From contig JBDLRH010000139.1 in the NCBI GenBank assembly GCA_039800165.1, positions 1 through 12,703 of the forward strand: a DNA stretch of 12,703 bases. The letters are read 5' to 3'. The notes below the pieces were generated by a model. The model was not told the origin of the DNA, ran no database searches, and saw only the letters and a list, made by a program, of their open reading frames with translations. The position numbers and the translations under genes are program-made. The stretch comes from JBDLRH01 sp039800165 (GTDB taxonomy: Bacteria; Pseudomonadota; Gammaproteobacteria; Burkholderiales; Burkholderiaceae_C). Position 1 is the stretch's first letter, and each line of letters begins with the position of its first letter. This document shows, piece by piece, positions 1 to 6,389 of this stretch.

Positions 1-578
1 TGCACCGGCGTGCCGTCACCCAAAGCACCCAACAGGCCAGCCACGCCCGCGATGTCGCCACTGCCGCCGGGTGAGTCGAGCGCGGGCAACTGGTCCAGCG
101 AAGCCAGCCCCAGGTCATCGAGGAACTGCCGCGTGGTGGCAAACAGCGCGGGGCGCCCGGCGGTCTCGCGGTGGCCGATCACCTCGATCCAGCCGCGGTC
201 CTCGAGCTGCTTGAGGATCTGCGAGTTGATGGTCACACCGCGGATGTCTTCCATGTCGCCGCGGGTGACCGGCTGGCGGTACGCGATGATGGCCAGCGTC
301 TCGAGCGCGGCGCGGGTGTACTTGGGCGGCTTTTCCGGGTGCAGGCGGTCGAGGTACTCGCGCATCTCCGGTCGGCTTTGCAGCCGCCAGCCGCTCGCCA
401 CGCAAGCAAGCTCCACCCCGCGCTGCGCCCATTCCAGCTGCAGGTCAGACAGCAGGGCGCGCAGGGTGTCGGTGCCCACCTCGTCGTTGAACAGGGTGCG
501 CATGTCCTTCAGCGTCAGCGGCTGGCCTGCGCAGATCAGTGCGGTCTCGAGGACGCGGCGGGCATCCACCGTGTTCAT
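1..578 (-). CDS. scpB: Segregation and condensation protein ScpB, 3' end missing
   Basis: ScpB is the winged-helix subunit that, with the kleisin ScpA, bridges SMC dimers in bacterial chromosome condensation and segregation in the cytoplasm. About 192 residues are visible from an ATG at 578, and the frame runs open through the left edge, so the C-terminus is outside the window. An N-terminal winged-helix region (residues about 1-80) is followed by the family signature reading ALETLAIIAYRQPVTRGD, then a second winged helix containing INSQILKQLEDRGWIEVIG and GRPALFATT. These are the most conserved ScpB stretches. No strong Shine-Dalgarno is seen; a GGAG lies about 18 nt upstream of the ATG. The gene lies 172 bp downstream of rluD on the same strand and could be cotranscribed with it. 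No ScpA gene is visible. The family call is confident; the start is fairly secure because no better in-frame start is seen. Confidence 0.93.
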   Translation of the reverse strand, partial: MNTVDARRVLETALICAGQPLTLKDMRTLFNDEVGTDTLRALLSDLQLEWAQRGVELACVASGWRLQSRPEMREYLDRLHPEKPPKYTRAALETLAIIAYRQPVTRGDMEDIRGVTINSQILKQLEDRGWIEVIGHRETAGRPALFATTRQFLDDLGLASLDQLPALDSPGGSGDIAGVAGLLGALGDGTPV

Positions 579-750
579 TTTGTGTTTGCGTGTCGGCTCC
601 CGCGGGTGGCGGGAAAGCAGGAACAGAAGTGGGCGGTCGGTTGGTGGCGGGGCGCTGCCCCTTCACGCGGGGACGGTGCCGTCTGGCTGCGCGCATGGCG
701 CCTGCGGCCCCGAAACCCGGCTCTGGCGGTGCGGCGATTCCCTCGCCGTC

Positions 751-1812
751 TTACGCGCTCAGCGCCGGCAGATTGTATCGAAGCCCCAGGGCGCGCATTT
801 CCGCAAGAAAGTCCAAGGGCAGCGGGCTCTGAAAGCGCAGCGGCTGGCCCGAGACCGGATGGATCAAGCCGAGTTGCCACGCATGCAGCGCCTGGCGCGC
901 CAGGTGCCCCCCCGGCGGGCCACCGTACAGCACGTCGCCCACCAGCGCATGGCCCAGATGCGCCATGTGCACCCGGATCTGATGCGTGCGCCCGGTGCGC
1001 AAGGTGCAGCGCACGAGGCAGGCCGTGCCGGTGGATTCCAGGCATTCGATGCGCGTGGCAGCCGTCTTGCCGGCATGGCGCTCCAGATCCACCACCGCCA
1101 TGCGCAGTCGGTTGCGCGGATCGCGGCCGATCGGCGCCTCGACCTCACGCACCGGCTCGCCGCGCCACGCGCCCTGGCCGATGGCGATGTATTCGCGGCC
1201 CACCTCGCGCGCGGCGATGGCGCGCACCAGCGCCTCCATCGCCAGCCGCGTGCGCGCCACCACCATCAGCCCGGTGGTGTCGCGGTCCAGCCGGTGCACG
1301 ATGCCCGCGCGTGGCAAGGAAGCGCTGGACGCATCGCGTGCCAGCAGCGCATTGAGCAGCGTGCCGCTCCAGTGGCCGGGCGCAGGGTGCACCACCATGC
1401 CGGCGGCCTTGTCGATCACCCGCAGGTGCTCGTCCTCGTACACCACATCCAGCGGCAAGTCTTGCGGCACGAAGGCCTGGCTTTGCGGTGTGGGGCGCAG
1501 TTCGACCGTGCCCGCCTGCCCCGCGCTCACACGCTGCGAAGGTTTGCCCAGCGCACGGCCATCGCTCAGCACCGCGCCGTCAGCGATCAGTTGCTGCAGG
1601 TAGCTGCGCGAGAACTCGGGCACGAGCGCGGCGAGCGCGCGGTCCAGACGTTCACCGTGCAAGGCGGCATCGATGCGCCAGGGCCGCAGCTCCACGCCGG
1701 ATTCGGCATCGTCGCCCTCGCCTGCATCGGCCGCATCCGCAACGCCATCGGGCCGCGACGCCGCGTCGGGCGCGGGTGCCTGCGTCGATACAATGCTTCG
1801 GTCTGATCGCAA
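751..1812 (-). CDS. rluD: 23S rRNA pseudouridine synthase, RluD type
   Basis: This enzyme isomerises uridines in helix 69 of 23S rRNA (1911, 1915 and 1917 in E. coli numbering), a late step in large-subunit maturation. Numbering from a TTG at 1812, there is an acidic Ala/Asp-rich disordered N-tail (1-40), an S4 RNA-binding domain (about 54-115, with RLDRALAALVPEFSRSYLQQ), and a catalytic domain containing HRLDRDTTG with the probable catalytic Asp176. RTGRTHQIRVHMAHLGHALVGD follows at about 272-293 in shorter blocks. Length is 353 residues, against about 326 for E. coli RluD. The start is unresolved: no ATG exists in the plausible range. TTG at 1812 and GTG at 1695 (314 residues, just ahead of the S4 domain) are the options, neither with a clear Shine-Dalgarno. 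I chose TTG because the tail keeps coding-like codon use and Burkholderiales homologues carry similar tails. The motif usually read as VINKPAG is VIDKAAG here. RluA or RluC are less likely alternatives. Confidence 0.9.
   Translation of the reverse strand: MRSDRSIVSTQAPAPDAASRPDGVADAADAGEGDDAESGVELRPWRIDAALHGERLDRALAALVPEFSRSYLQQLIADGAVLSDGRALGKPSQRVSAGQAGTVELRPTPQSQAFVPQDLPLDVVYEDEHLRVIDKAAGMVVHPAPGHWSGTLLNALLARDASSASLPRAGIVHRLDRDTTGLMVVARTRLAMEALVRAIAAREVGREYIAIGQGAWRGEPVREVEAPIGRDPRNRLRMAVVDLERHAGKTAATRIECLESTGTACLVRCTLRTGRTHQIRVHMAHLGHALVGDVLYGGPPGGHLARQALHAWQLGLIHPVSGQPLRFQSPLPLDFLAEMRALGLRYNLPALSA
1789..1794 (+). promoter_or_regulatory. Putative -10 element for bamD
   Basis: TACAAT matches five of six bases of the sigma-70 -10 consensus. 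It predicts a transcription start near 1801 and a leader of about 25 nt before the chosen bamD start. No recognisable -35 hexamer is seen 16-18 bp upstream. The element lies inside the N-terminal tail codons of rluD on the opposite strand. Confidence 0.4.
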
Positions 1813-1816
1813 GGGG
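1811..1816 (+). promoter_or_regulatory. Ribosome binding site that decides the bamD start
   Basis: AAGGGG is a good Shine-Dalgarno sequence. It abuts the first in-frame ATG at 1818 too closely to serve it, but it sits 10 nt before ATG 1827 and 7 nt before GTG 1824. This favours 1827 (or 1824) as the true start. Confidence 0.55.
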
Positions 1817-1826
1817 AATGTCCGTG

Positions 1827-2627
1827 ATGATGGGTCGAGGATTATCGGTGCCGCTGGCCGCTGCAGCACTCGCACTTGTGGCCGGCTGCTCCAGCACCCC
1901 CGAAGACCGCACCGCCAACTGGTCGCCCAACCGCATCTACAGCGAAGCCAAGGCCGAGCTTGATGCCGGCGGCTTTGACAAGGCGATTCCCCTGCTCGAG
2001 AAGCTTGAAGGCCGCGCCGCCGGCACACCGCTGGCGCAGCAGGCCCAGCTTGACCGCGCCTACGCCCACTACAAGGCCAACGAGCCGGCGCAGGCGATCG
2101 CAGCGCTCGACCGCTTCATGAAGCTGCACCCCACCAGCCCCGCGTTCGACTACGCGCTGTACCTCAAGGGGCTGGCCAACTTCAACGACAACCTCGGCCT
2201 GTTCGCCTTCCTGACGCGGCAAGACCTGTCCGAGCGCGATCAGCGTGCGGCCAAGGAATCGTTCGAGGCTTTCCGCGAACTCGTCTCGCGCTTCCCGGAT
2301 TCGCGCTACACGCCCGACGCACGCTCGCGCATGCTGTACATCGCCAACGCGCTGGCGCAGTACGAGGTGCATGTGGCGCGCTACTACTACACCCGCGGCG
2401 CCTATGTGGCGGCGATTGCCCGCGCGCAGAGCGCGCTGACCGATTACCGCGACGTCCCCGCACTCGAAGAAGCGCTTGCGCTGGTGGTGCAGTCCTACGA
2501 CGCGCTGGGCCTGGCGCAGCTGCGCGACGACGCACGTCGCGTGCTGCAGGCCACCTACCCCAACAGCGCCTACCTGCAGCCGGGCGCGCGCCGCGCGGTC
2601 AGCGGTCCGTGGTGGAAGTTCTGGTGA
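1827..2627 (+). CDS. bamD: Outer membrane protein assembly factor BamD (ComL), lipoprotein
   Basis: BamD is the essential lipoprotein partner of BamA in the BAM complex, which folds beta-barrel proteins into the outer membrane from the periplasmic side. The 266-residue product begins with a lipoprotein signal peptide ending in a lipobox (LVAGC), so the mature protein would start at lipidated Cys21. TPR-type helical repeats fill the rest, including AKAELDAGGFDKAIPLLEKL near the N-terminus and later AFRELVSRFPDSRYTPDA and ARYYYTRGAYVAAIARAQ, both highly typical of BamD. Length is close to the family norm (245 in E. coli). The C-terminus ends in WWKFW, a Trp-rich tail I associate with betaproteobacterial homologues. 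The start at ATG 1827 is chosen from the Shine-Dalgarno at 1811; GTG 1824 and ATG 1818 are in-frame alternatives that do not change the mature protein. It diverges from rluD and overlaps the helicase gene by 29 bp at the 3' end. Confidence 0.95.
   Translation: MMGRGLSVPLAAAALALVAGCSSTPEDRTANWSPNRIYSEAKAELDAGGFDKAIPLLEKLEGRAAGTPLAQQAQLDRAYAHYKANEPAQAIAALDRFMKLHPTSPAFDYALYLKGLANFNDNLGLFAFLTRQDLSERDQRAAKESFEAFRELVSRFPDSRYTPDARSRMLYIANALAQYEVHVARYYYTRGAYVAAIARAQSALTDYRDVPALEEALALVVQSYDALGLAQLRDDARRVLQATYPNSAYLQPGARRAVSGPWWKFW
1841..1846 (-). promoter_or_regulatory. Possible -10 element for rluD
   Basis: On the minus strand this reads GATAAT, five of six matches to the -10 consensus. It would start transcription near 1833, about 20 nt before the TTG at 1812. 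It lies within the bamD signal-peptide codons. No good -35 hexamer is seen, so this is only suggestive. Confidence 0.25.
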
Positions 2628-4737
2628 TCGCTGCAGGCGCGCCGTCGTCGCCGACGGGCGCACGCAGTTCGTCCAGCGCCTCTTCGAATTCCTGAGCCGT
2701 CTTCAGCCGCCGCATCGGCGGCAGCGCCTGCACCAGCCGGCGGCCGTAGCCCATGGTGGCCAGCCGCGGGTCGCACACCACCAGCACCCCGCGGTCGGAC
2801 TCGGTGCGGATCAGCCGCCCGGCCCCCTGCTTGAGCGATACCGCCGCTTCGGGCACGAAGTAGGCATTGAAGGCGCTGCGGCCGGATGCCTCGCAACGCG
2901 CGCTGCGCGCCTCGACCAGCGGGTCACCCGGCGGCGGAAACGGCAGCTTGTCGATGATCACCAGCTGCAGCGTATCACCCGGCACGTCCACCCCTTCCCA
3001 GAACGAGGCCGAGGCCACCAGCACGCAGCCGGGCCGGCCCTGGGCATCGCCTTCGCGAAAGCGCTCGATCAGGCGGCGCTTGGGCAAGCGTCCCTGTACC
3101 AGCACCTCGATGCGCGATTCGCCCAGCGCGTCGGCGCCCAATTGCCGCTCAAGCCGGTCGCCGATCAGCTGCAAGGCACGCAGCGTGGTGGTGAGCACCA
3201 TCGCGCGCCCGCCCAGGCGGCGCACCGCCTGCGCCGCCAGATCGGCCACCGCCTCGGTGTGGGCGGCGTCGCCCGGGCGCGGCAGGCTCGCGGGCACATA
3301 CAGGGCCGCCTGCGCCGGGTAGTCAAACGGGCTGGCCACGCGCAGCACCTCTGCGCTTTCCAGGCCACAGGGTTCGGTGAACCAGCTCAGGCGGTCATCG
3401 TCGCCCAGCGTGGCCGAGGTGAAGACCCAGGTGCGCTGGCGCTCGGGCGGTACGTTGCTGATGCTGTTGAACCCGCGGGCTGCCGCATCGGATGCCTTGG
3501 GCTCGTCGTGTACGTCGGCCTCCGCTGCCGCTGGCCGCCCCTGGCCCAGCATCCGCTCGCGCACGGCCTGCGCGATGTCCAGTGGCGACTCCACCAGCCG
3601 CAGATGGGTACCGGCGTCGGCCCAGCGCACGCACCCGGCGGGCGCCGGCTCGGCAAAGCGCTGCACCAGCGCGGTTGCCTGAAGGCAGCGCTCCAGAAGC
3701 CGGCTGAAGTCGGGCGCTGCATCCTGAACCCACTGCAAGCCGGTGCCCGCTGCATCCAGCGCACCGCGCAGCGCGTCCAGTGCGCTCTGCCATGCCGCTG
3801 CATCGACGCCTTCGGGCACCGGCTGCGTCCAGCGCCTGCGTGCACCGCCGGGCATGCGGCCGAACAGCAGCCGCAGGTCGCGCGCTGCACGTTCGATGCC
3901 ACCCGCCAGTGCCTGCCACTCGGCCAGGCCGCGCGCTTGCTGCAGCCCCGAAGCCAGCAGGTCGCGCGCCAGGTCCACCAGTTGCGCGGTGCCGAGTTGC
4001 GTGCCGAGGAATTCGACCCCCGTCTCGTTGAGCTGATGCGCCTCGTCAAACACGACCACCCGCACGCTGGGCAGCAGCTCGGCCATGCCGGACTCACGCA
4101 CCGTCAGGTCGGCAAAGAACAGGTGATGGTTGATCACCACCACATCGGCCGCCAGCGCCTCGCGCCGCGCCTGGTTCACATGGCAGCTGCGGAACTGCGG
4201 GCAGTCCGAGCCCAGGCAGTTGTCACGGGTGGAGGTGACCAGCGGAATCACCGGCGAGCGCTCGTCCAGCCCGGGCAGCTCGGCCAGGTCGCCGGTACGG
4301 GTGCTGCGCGACCAGTCTTCCACCCGCGCAAGCGCCATCACCGCGCTGCGGTCGGGCAGCGTCGCGTCGCGCCGCGCAAGTTCCATGCGGTGCAGGCACA
4401 GGTAGCTGGCGCGGCCCTTTAACAGCGCCGCGCGCAGCGCAATGCCCAGCGACTGCGCCAGCCGCGGCAGGTCGCGCGAAAACAGCTGGTCTTGCAGCGC
4501 CTTGGTGGCGGTGGACAGCAGCACCCGCTCGCCGCTCAGCAGCGTGGGCACCAGATAGGCAAACGTCTTGCCCACGCCGGTGCCGGCTTCCACCACCAGC
4601 GCGCCACCGCGCTCCACCGCGTCGGCCACCGCCAGTGCCATGCGGGTCTGGCCCTCGCGCGGCAGGAAGGCGTCGGTGGCCTGGGCCAGCGGCCCGTGTG
4701 GCGCAAACGCGTCTGATACCTGTTGCTTCAAATGCAT
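2599..4737 (-). CDS. ATP-dependent DNA helicase, DinG/YoaA family with iron-sulfur cluster
   Basis: A superfamily 2 helicase of the XPD/DinG group, which unwinds DNA 5' to 3' and acts in repair and processing of damaged or R-loop structures. Within 712 residues, Walker A is AGTGVGKT at 51-58 and the DEAH box is at 231-234. Four cysteines, Cys114, Cys174, Cys179 and Cys185, lie between them in the arrangement that binds a 4Fe-4S cluster. The second motor half shows TSAT (440-443), WEGVD (580-584) and QGAGRLIR (637-644, motif VI). It lacks an N-terminal exonuclease domain, so it resembles YoaA rather than the Gram-positive DinG. It is somewhat longer than E. coli YoaA (636), with Ala-rich extra sequence around 295-435. 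The start is fixed by an in-frame TAA immediately before ATG 4737; no Shine-Dalgarno is evident, so the leader may be very short or weakly translated. It diverges from the PP2C gene and overlaps bamD at its 3' end. DinG versus YoaA naming is uncertain. Confidence 0.92.
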   Translation of the reverse strand: MHLKQQVSDAFAPHGPLAQATDAFLPREGQTRMALAVADAVERGGALVVEAGTGVGKTFAYLVPTLLSGERVLLSTATKALQDQLFSRDLPRLAQSLGIALRAALLKGRASYLCLHRMELARRDATLPDRSAVMALARVEDWSRSTRTGDLAELPGLDERSPVIPLVTSTRDNCLGSDCPQFRSCHVNQARREALAADVVVINHHLFFADLTVRESGMAELLPSVRVVVFDEAHQLNETGVEFLGTQLGTAQLVDLARDLLASGLQQARGLAEWQALAGGIERAARDLRLLFGRMPGGARRRWTQPVPEGVDAAAWQSALDALRGALDAAGTGLQWVQDAAPDFSRLLERCLQATALVQRFAEPAPAGCVRWADAGTHLRLVESPLDIAQAVRERMLGQGRPAAAEADVHDEPKASDAAARGFNSISNVPPERQRTWVFTSATLGDDDRLSWFTEPCGLESAEVLRVASPFDYPAQAALYVPASLPRPGDAAHTEAVADLAAQAVRRLGGRAMVLTTTLRALQLIGDRLERQLGADALGESRIEVLVQGRLPKRRLIERFREGDAQGRPGCVLVASASFWEGVDVPGDTLQLVIIDKLPFPPPGDPLVEARSARCEASGRSAFNAYFVPEAAVSLKQGAGRLIRTESDRGVLVVCDPRLATMGYGRRLVQALPPMRRLKTAQEFEEALDELRAPVGDDGAPAAITRTSTTDR
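2639..2661 (+). terminator. GC-rich hairpin just after the bamD stop
   Basis: A stem of nine pairs with one bulged G (2658) and a four-base TCGC loop begins 11 nt after the bamD stop codon. It lacks a following T-run, so it is not a classical intrinsic terminator. It also encodes the C-terminus of the helicase gene on the other strand. It could block 3' exonucleases or assist termination, or be chance pairing in GC-rich coding DNA. Confidence 0.2.
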
Positions 4738-4762
4738 TTACAAACAGATCGTTGCATTCGCC

Positions 4763-4769
4763 CATAATA
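4763..4769. promoter_or_regulatory. Overlapping divergent -10 elements (helicase / PP2C)
   Basis: The plus strand reads CATAAT at 4763-4768 and the minus strand reads TATTAT at 4769-4764. Each matches five of six -10 consensus bases, so one AT-rich core could serve both divergent genes. Predicted leaders are about 20 nt for the helicase and about 45 nt for PP2C. A TTTACA lies at 4737-4742 on the plus strand, but its 20-bp spacing is longer than optimal. No convincing -35 is seen for the minus direction. Confidence 0.4.
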
Positions 4770-4820
4770 GGTGTTCGCGTCGGCTGCAACCTTGCCGCAC
4801 GAGCCGTTTTCACACCGTTC

Positions 4821-5582
4821 ATGCCCGCCCATTACCGACTCAGCGCCGCCTCGGGCCTTCACAAGGGCGACCGCGAGTACCAGCAAGACCAGGTTGCGGT
4901 GATTCCGCATCCACGCATTCACGGTTGCGTGCTGGCGGTGGTGGCCGACGGAATGGGTGGCCGCAGTGGCGGGCGCAAGGCGTCTGACCAGGTCATCATG
5001 ACCGCGCGGCAGCTGTTCGAGCGCTTTTCGCCGGCGGAAGATTCGCCCGAGGAACTGCTGGCGCAGATCGTCGAGGACGCGCACACCGTCATCCAGCTCA
5101 CCGCGATCTCGGCCGAGCAAGAGCCGCACAGCACGATTGCCGCGTTCATGGTGCTGCCGACCGGGCAGAGCCACTGGGTGCATGTGGGCGATTCGCGGGT
5201 GCACCACTTCCACCGGGGCACGCCGGTGTTCCGCACCACCGACCATTCGTATGTGCAGATGCTGGTGGCGCAGGGCAAGCTGGCGCCCGAAGACGCCGAG
5301 AGCCATCCGAAGTCGAACATGCTGCTGGAGAGCCTGGGCTCCAAGCGCGCGCCCAAGCACACGCTGCACCTGATCGAGCAGCTGTCCCCCGGCGATGCAC
5401 TGGTGGCGTGCTCCGACGGGCTGTGGCACTACGTGTCCGATGACGAGATGGCGATCCTGGTGGAGCGGCTGGCCGCACCCGAGGCCGCGCAGGCCATGGT
5501 GCAGCGCGCACGGGACCGCGCCAACGGCGGCGGCGACAACATCTCGGTGGCCATCATCAAGGTCGAGCCCCTCGCTGGCTGA
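4821..5582 (+). CDS. PP2C-type serine/threonine protein phosphatase
   Basis: A metal-dependent (PPM/PP2C) phosphatase that removes phosphate from Ser/Thr residues using two divalent cations. The 253-residue protein is a single catalytic domain without membrane segment or signal, so it is cytoplasmic. Visible motifs in order are REYQQDQ (19-24, with Asp23 as metal ligand), ADGMGG (42-47, with Asp43 and Gly44 at the metal centre), HVGDSR (121-126), TTDHS (139-143), HPKSNMLLESLG (162-173), CSDGLW (197-202, Asp199) and GGDNISV (237-243, Asp239). All expected metal-binding acidic residues are present, so it should be active. ATG 4821 starts exactly where the family domain begins; no strong Shine-Dalgarno is seen. 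No Ser/Thr kinase, FHA-domain or type VI secretion gene lies beside it, so its substrate cannot be read from context. Stp1/PrpC-like enzymes are its nearest relatives in architecture. Confidence 0.93.
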   Translation: MPAHYRLSAASGLHKGDREYQQDQVAVIPHPRIHGCVLAVVADGMGGRSGGRKASDQVIMTARQLFERFSPAEDSPEELLAQIVEDAHTVIQLTAISAEQEPHSTIAAFMVLPTGQSHWVHVGDSRVHHFHRGTPVFRTTDHSYVQMLVAQGKLAPEDAESHPKSNMLLESLGSKRAPKHTLHLIEQLSPGDALVACSDGLWHYVSDDEMAILVERLAAPEAAQAMVQRARDRANGGGDNISVAIIKVEPLAG

Positions 5583-5639
5583 GGCGGCCCGCACCAACGC
5601 CTCCACCACCCTCACCAACCCCACCACGGGGGCACGCCC

Positions 5640-6389
5640 TCAGGGTGGAACAGGCAGAGAGGCCGCAGGTGCCCGAGGTGGCGCCTCTTTTTGTGCGGCC
5701 TGCTTTCGCTCTGCGTCGCGCTTGTCGCGCTCCTGGCGCTGTGCCGCGCGCTGCTGCGCACGCAGATCGGCTTGCCGCGCACGCTCTGCCCGCTCGCGCG
5801 CCTGCTGATCGCGCCGCGCCTGCTCTTGCTTGCGCCGCGCTTCGATCTCCTCTTCGCTCACGCCGGCGTTCACTGGCGCGCCGCTCAGCGCGGTGGGCGG
5901 CGGTACGGGCTGGCTTTGTGCAGCGGACGCTTTCGCGGCACGCTCTGCCTGCGCTGCAGCACGCTCGTCCAGCCGCTTCTGGTGGGCGGCGGCCTCGGCC
6001 TGACGCTCGGCGCGATTGAGCGCCACCTCCTGACGGCGCAGATCGCCCAGCTGCTGCCGGTGCGCGGCTTCGGCGCGGCGAATGCAATCGGTCACTGCAA
6101 ACTGCTGATGGCAGTCGGCGCGCTGGCGCTCCAGGGCACGGCCAGCCTCGTCGCGCTGCTGCGCAATGCGCTCGCGCGCGGCCTGCATCCCTTCGGCAGC
6201 GGTGGCTTCACCCGCGGCGAACGCGGGCCCGCACAGGCCCATTCCTGCCAAGGCCAGCAGGCCTGCGGCGATGCGGGTTGCCACACCATGCACACGCGGC
6301 AGCACCAGCACAACAAGGGGGGCAAGGGCACACGCCATGAAGCGCATCATCGCACCGCCAGGCCGTCCGGGCCGGGGCGTGCGCCTCAT
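5640..6389 (-). CDS. Exported Ala/Gln/Arg/Glu-rich coiled-coil protein, function unknown
   Basis: Not assigned to a named family. From ATG 6389 it has 249 residues. The N-terminal region holds two hydrophobic stretches (about 16-30 and 41-58), the second ending in GPAFA before AGEA, a good signal peptidase I site after Ala58. The mature part is almost entirely charged Arg/Glu/Gln/Ala helix with coiled-coil character (67-155 and 178-235), broken by a Pro-rich hinge (161-175) and ending in LPVPP. Two cysteines, Cys93 and Cys102, sit in DCHQQFAVTDC and could form a disulfide in the periplasm. From memory, similar short proteins with this Cys-F-V-T-Cys block occur in Comamonadaceae, but this was not searched. 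The ATG overlaps the zapE stop as ATGA, suggesting coupling. However, GTG codons at 6293 or 6284 would give a more normal signal peptide, about 23 residues from 6284, so the start is uncertain. It is the last gene of the block. TolA-like sequence resemblance may reflect only composition. Confidence 0.7.
   Translation of the reverse strand: MRRTPRPGRPGGAMMRFMACALAPLVVLVLPRVHGVATRIAAGLLALAGMGLCGPAFAAGEATAAEGMQAARERIAQQRDEAGRALERQRADCHQQFAVTDCIRRAEAAHRQQLGDLRRQEVALNRAERQAEAAAHQKRLDERAAAQAERAAKASAAQSQPVPPPTALSGAPVNAGVSEEEIEARRKQEQARRDQQARERAERARQADLRAQQRAAQRQERDKRDAERKQAAQKEAPPRAPAASLPVPP

Noticed and set aside
649..661. Short perfect hairpin (five-pair stem, three-base loop) in the rluD-scpB gap, considered as a terminator.
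   Set aside because: The stem is short and has no T-run on either strand. At this GC content it is easily explained by chance, and rluD and scpB may be cotranscribed. Nothing else is seen in the 172-bp gap.
10..1806. Plus-strand 598-codon open frame across scpB and rluD.
   Set aside because: It lies antisense to two well-recognised genes, has low-complexity Arg/Ser/Ala/His-rich sequence and no family motif. Long antisense frames are expected at this GC content.
2476..4422. Plus-strand 648-codon open frame antisense to the helicase.
   Set aside because: It overlaps a helicase with all motifs intact, and its His/Gln/Arg/Gly-rich composition is typical of a GC-rich shadow frame.
4635..4820. 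Upstream extension of the PP2C frame to an ATG at 4635.
   Set aside because: It would run antisense into the helicase N-terminus and across the divergent promoter. The catalytic domain begins at 4821.
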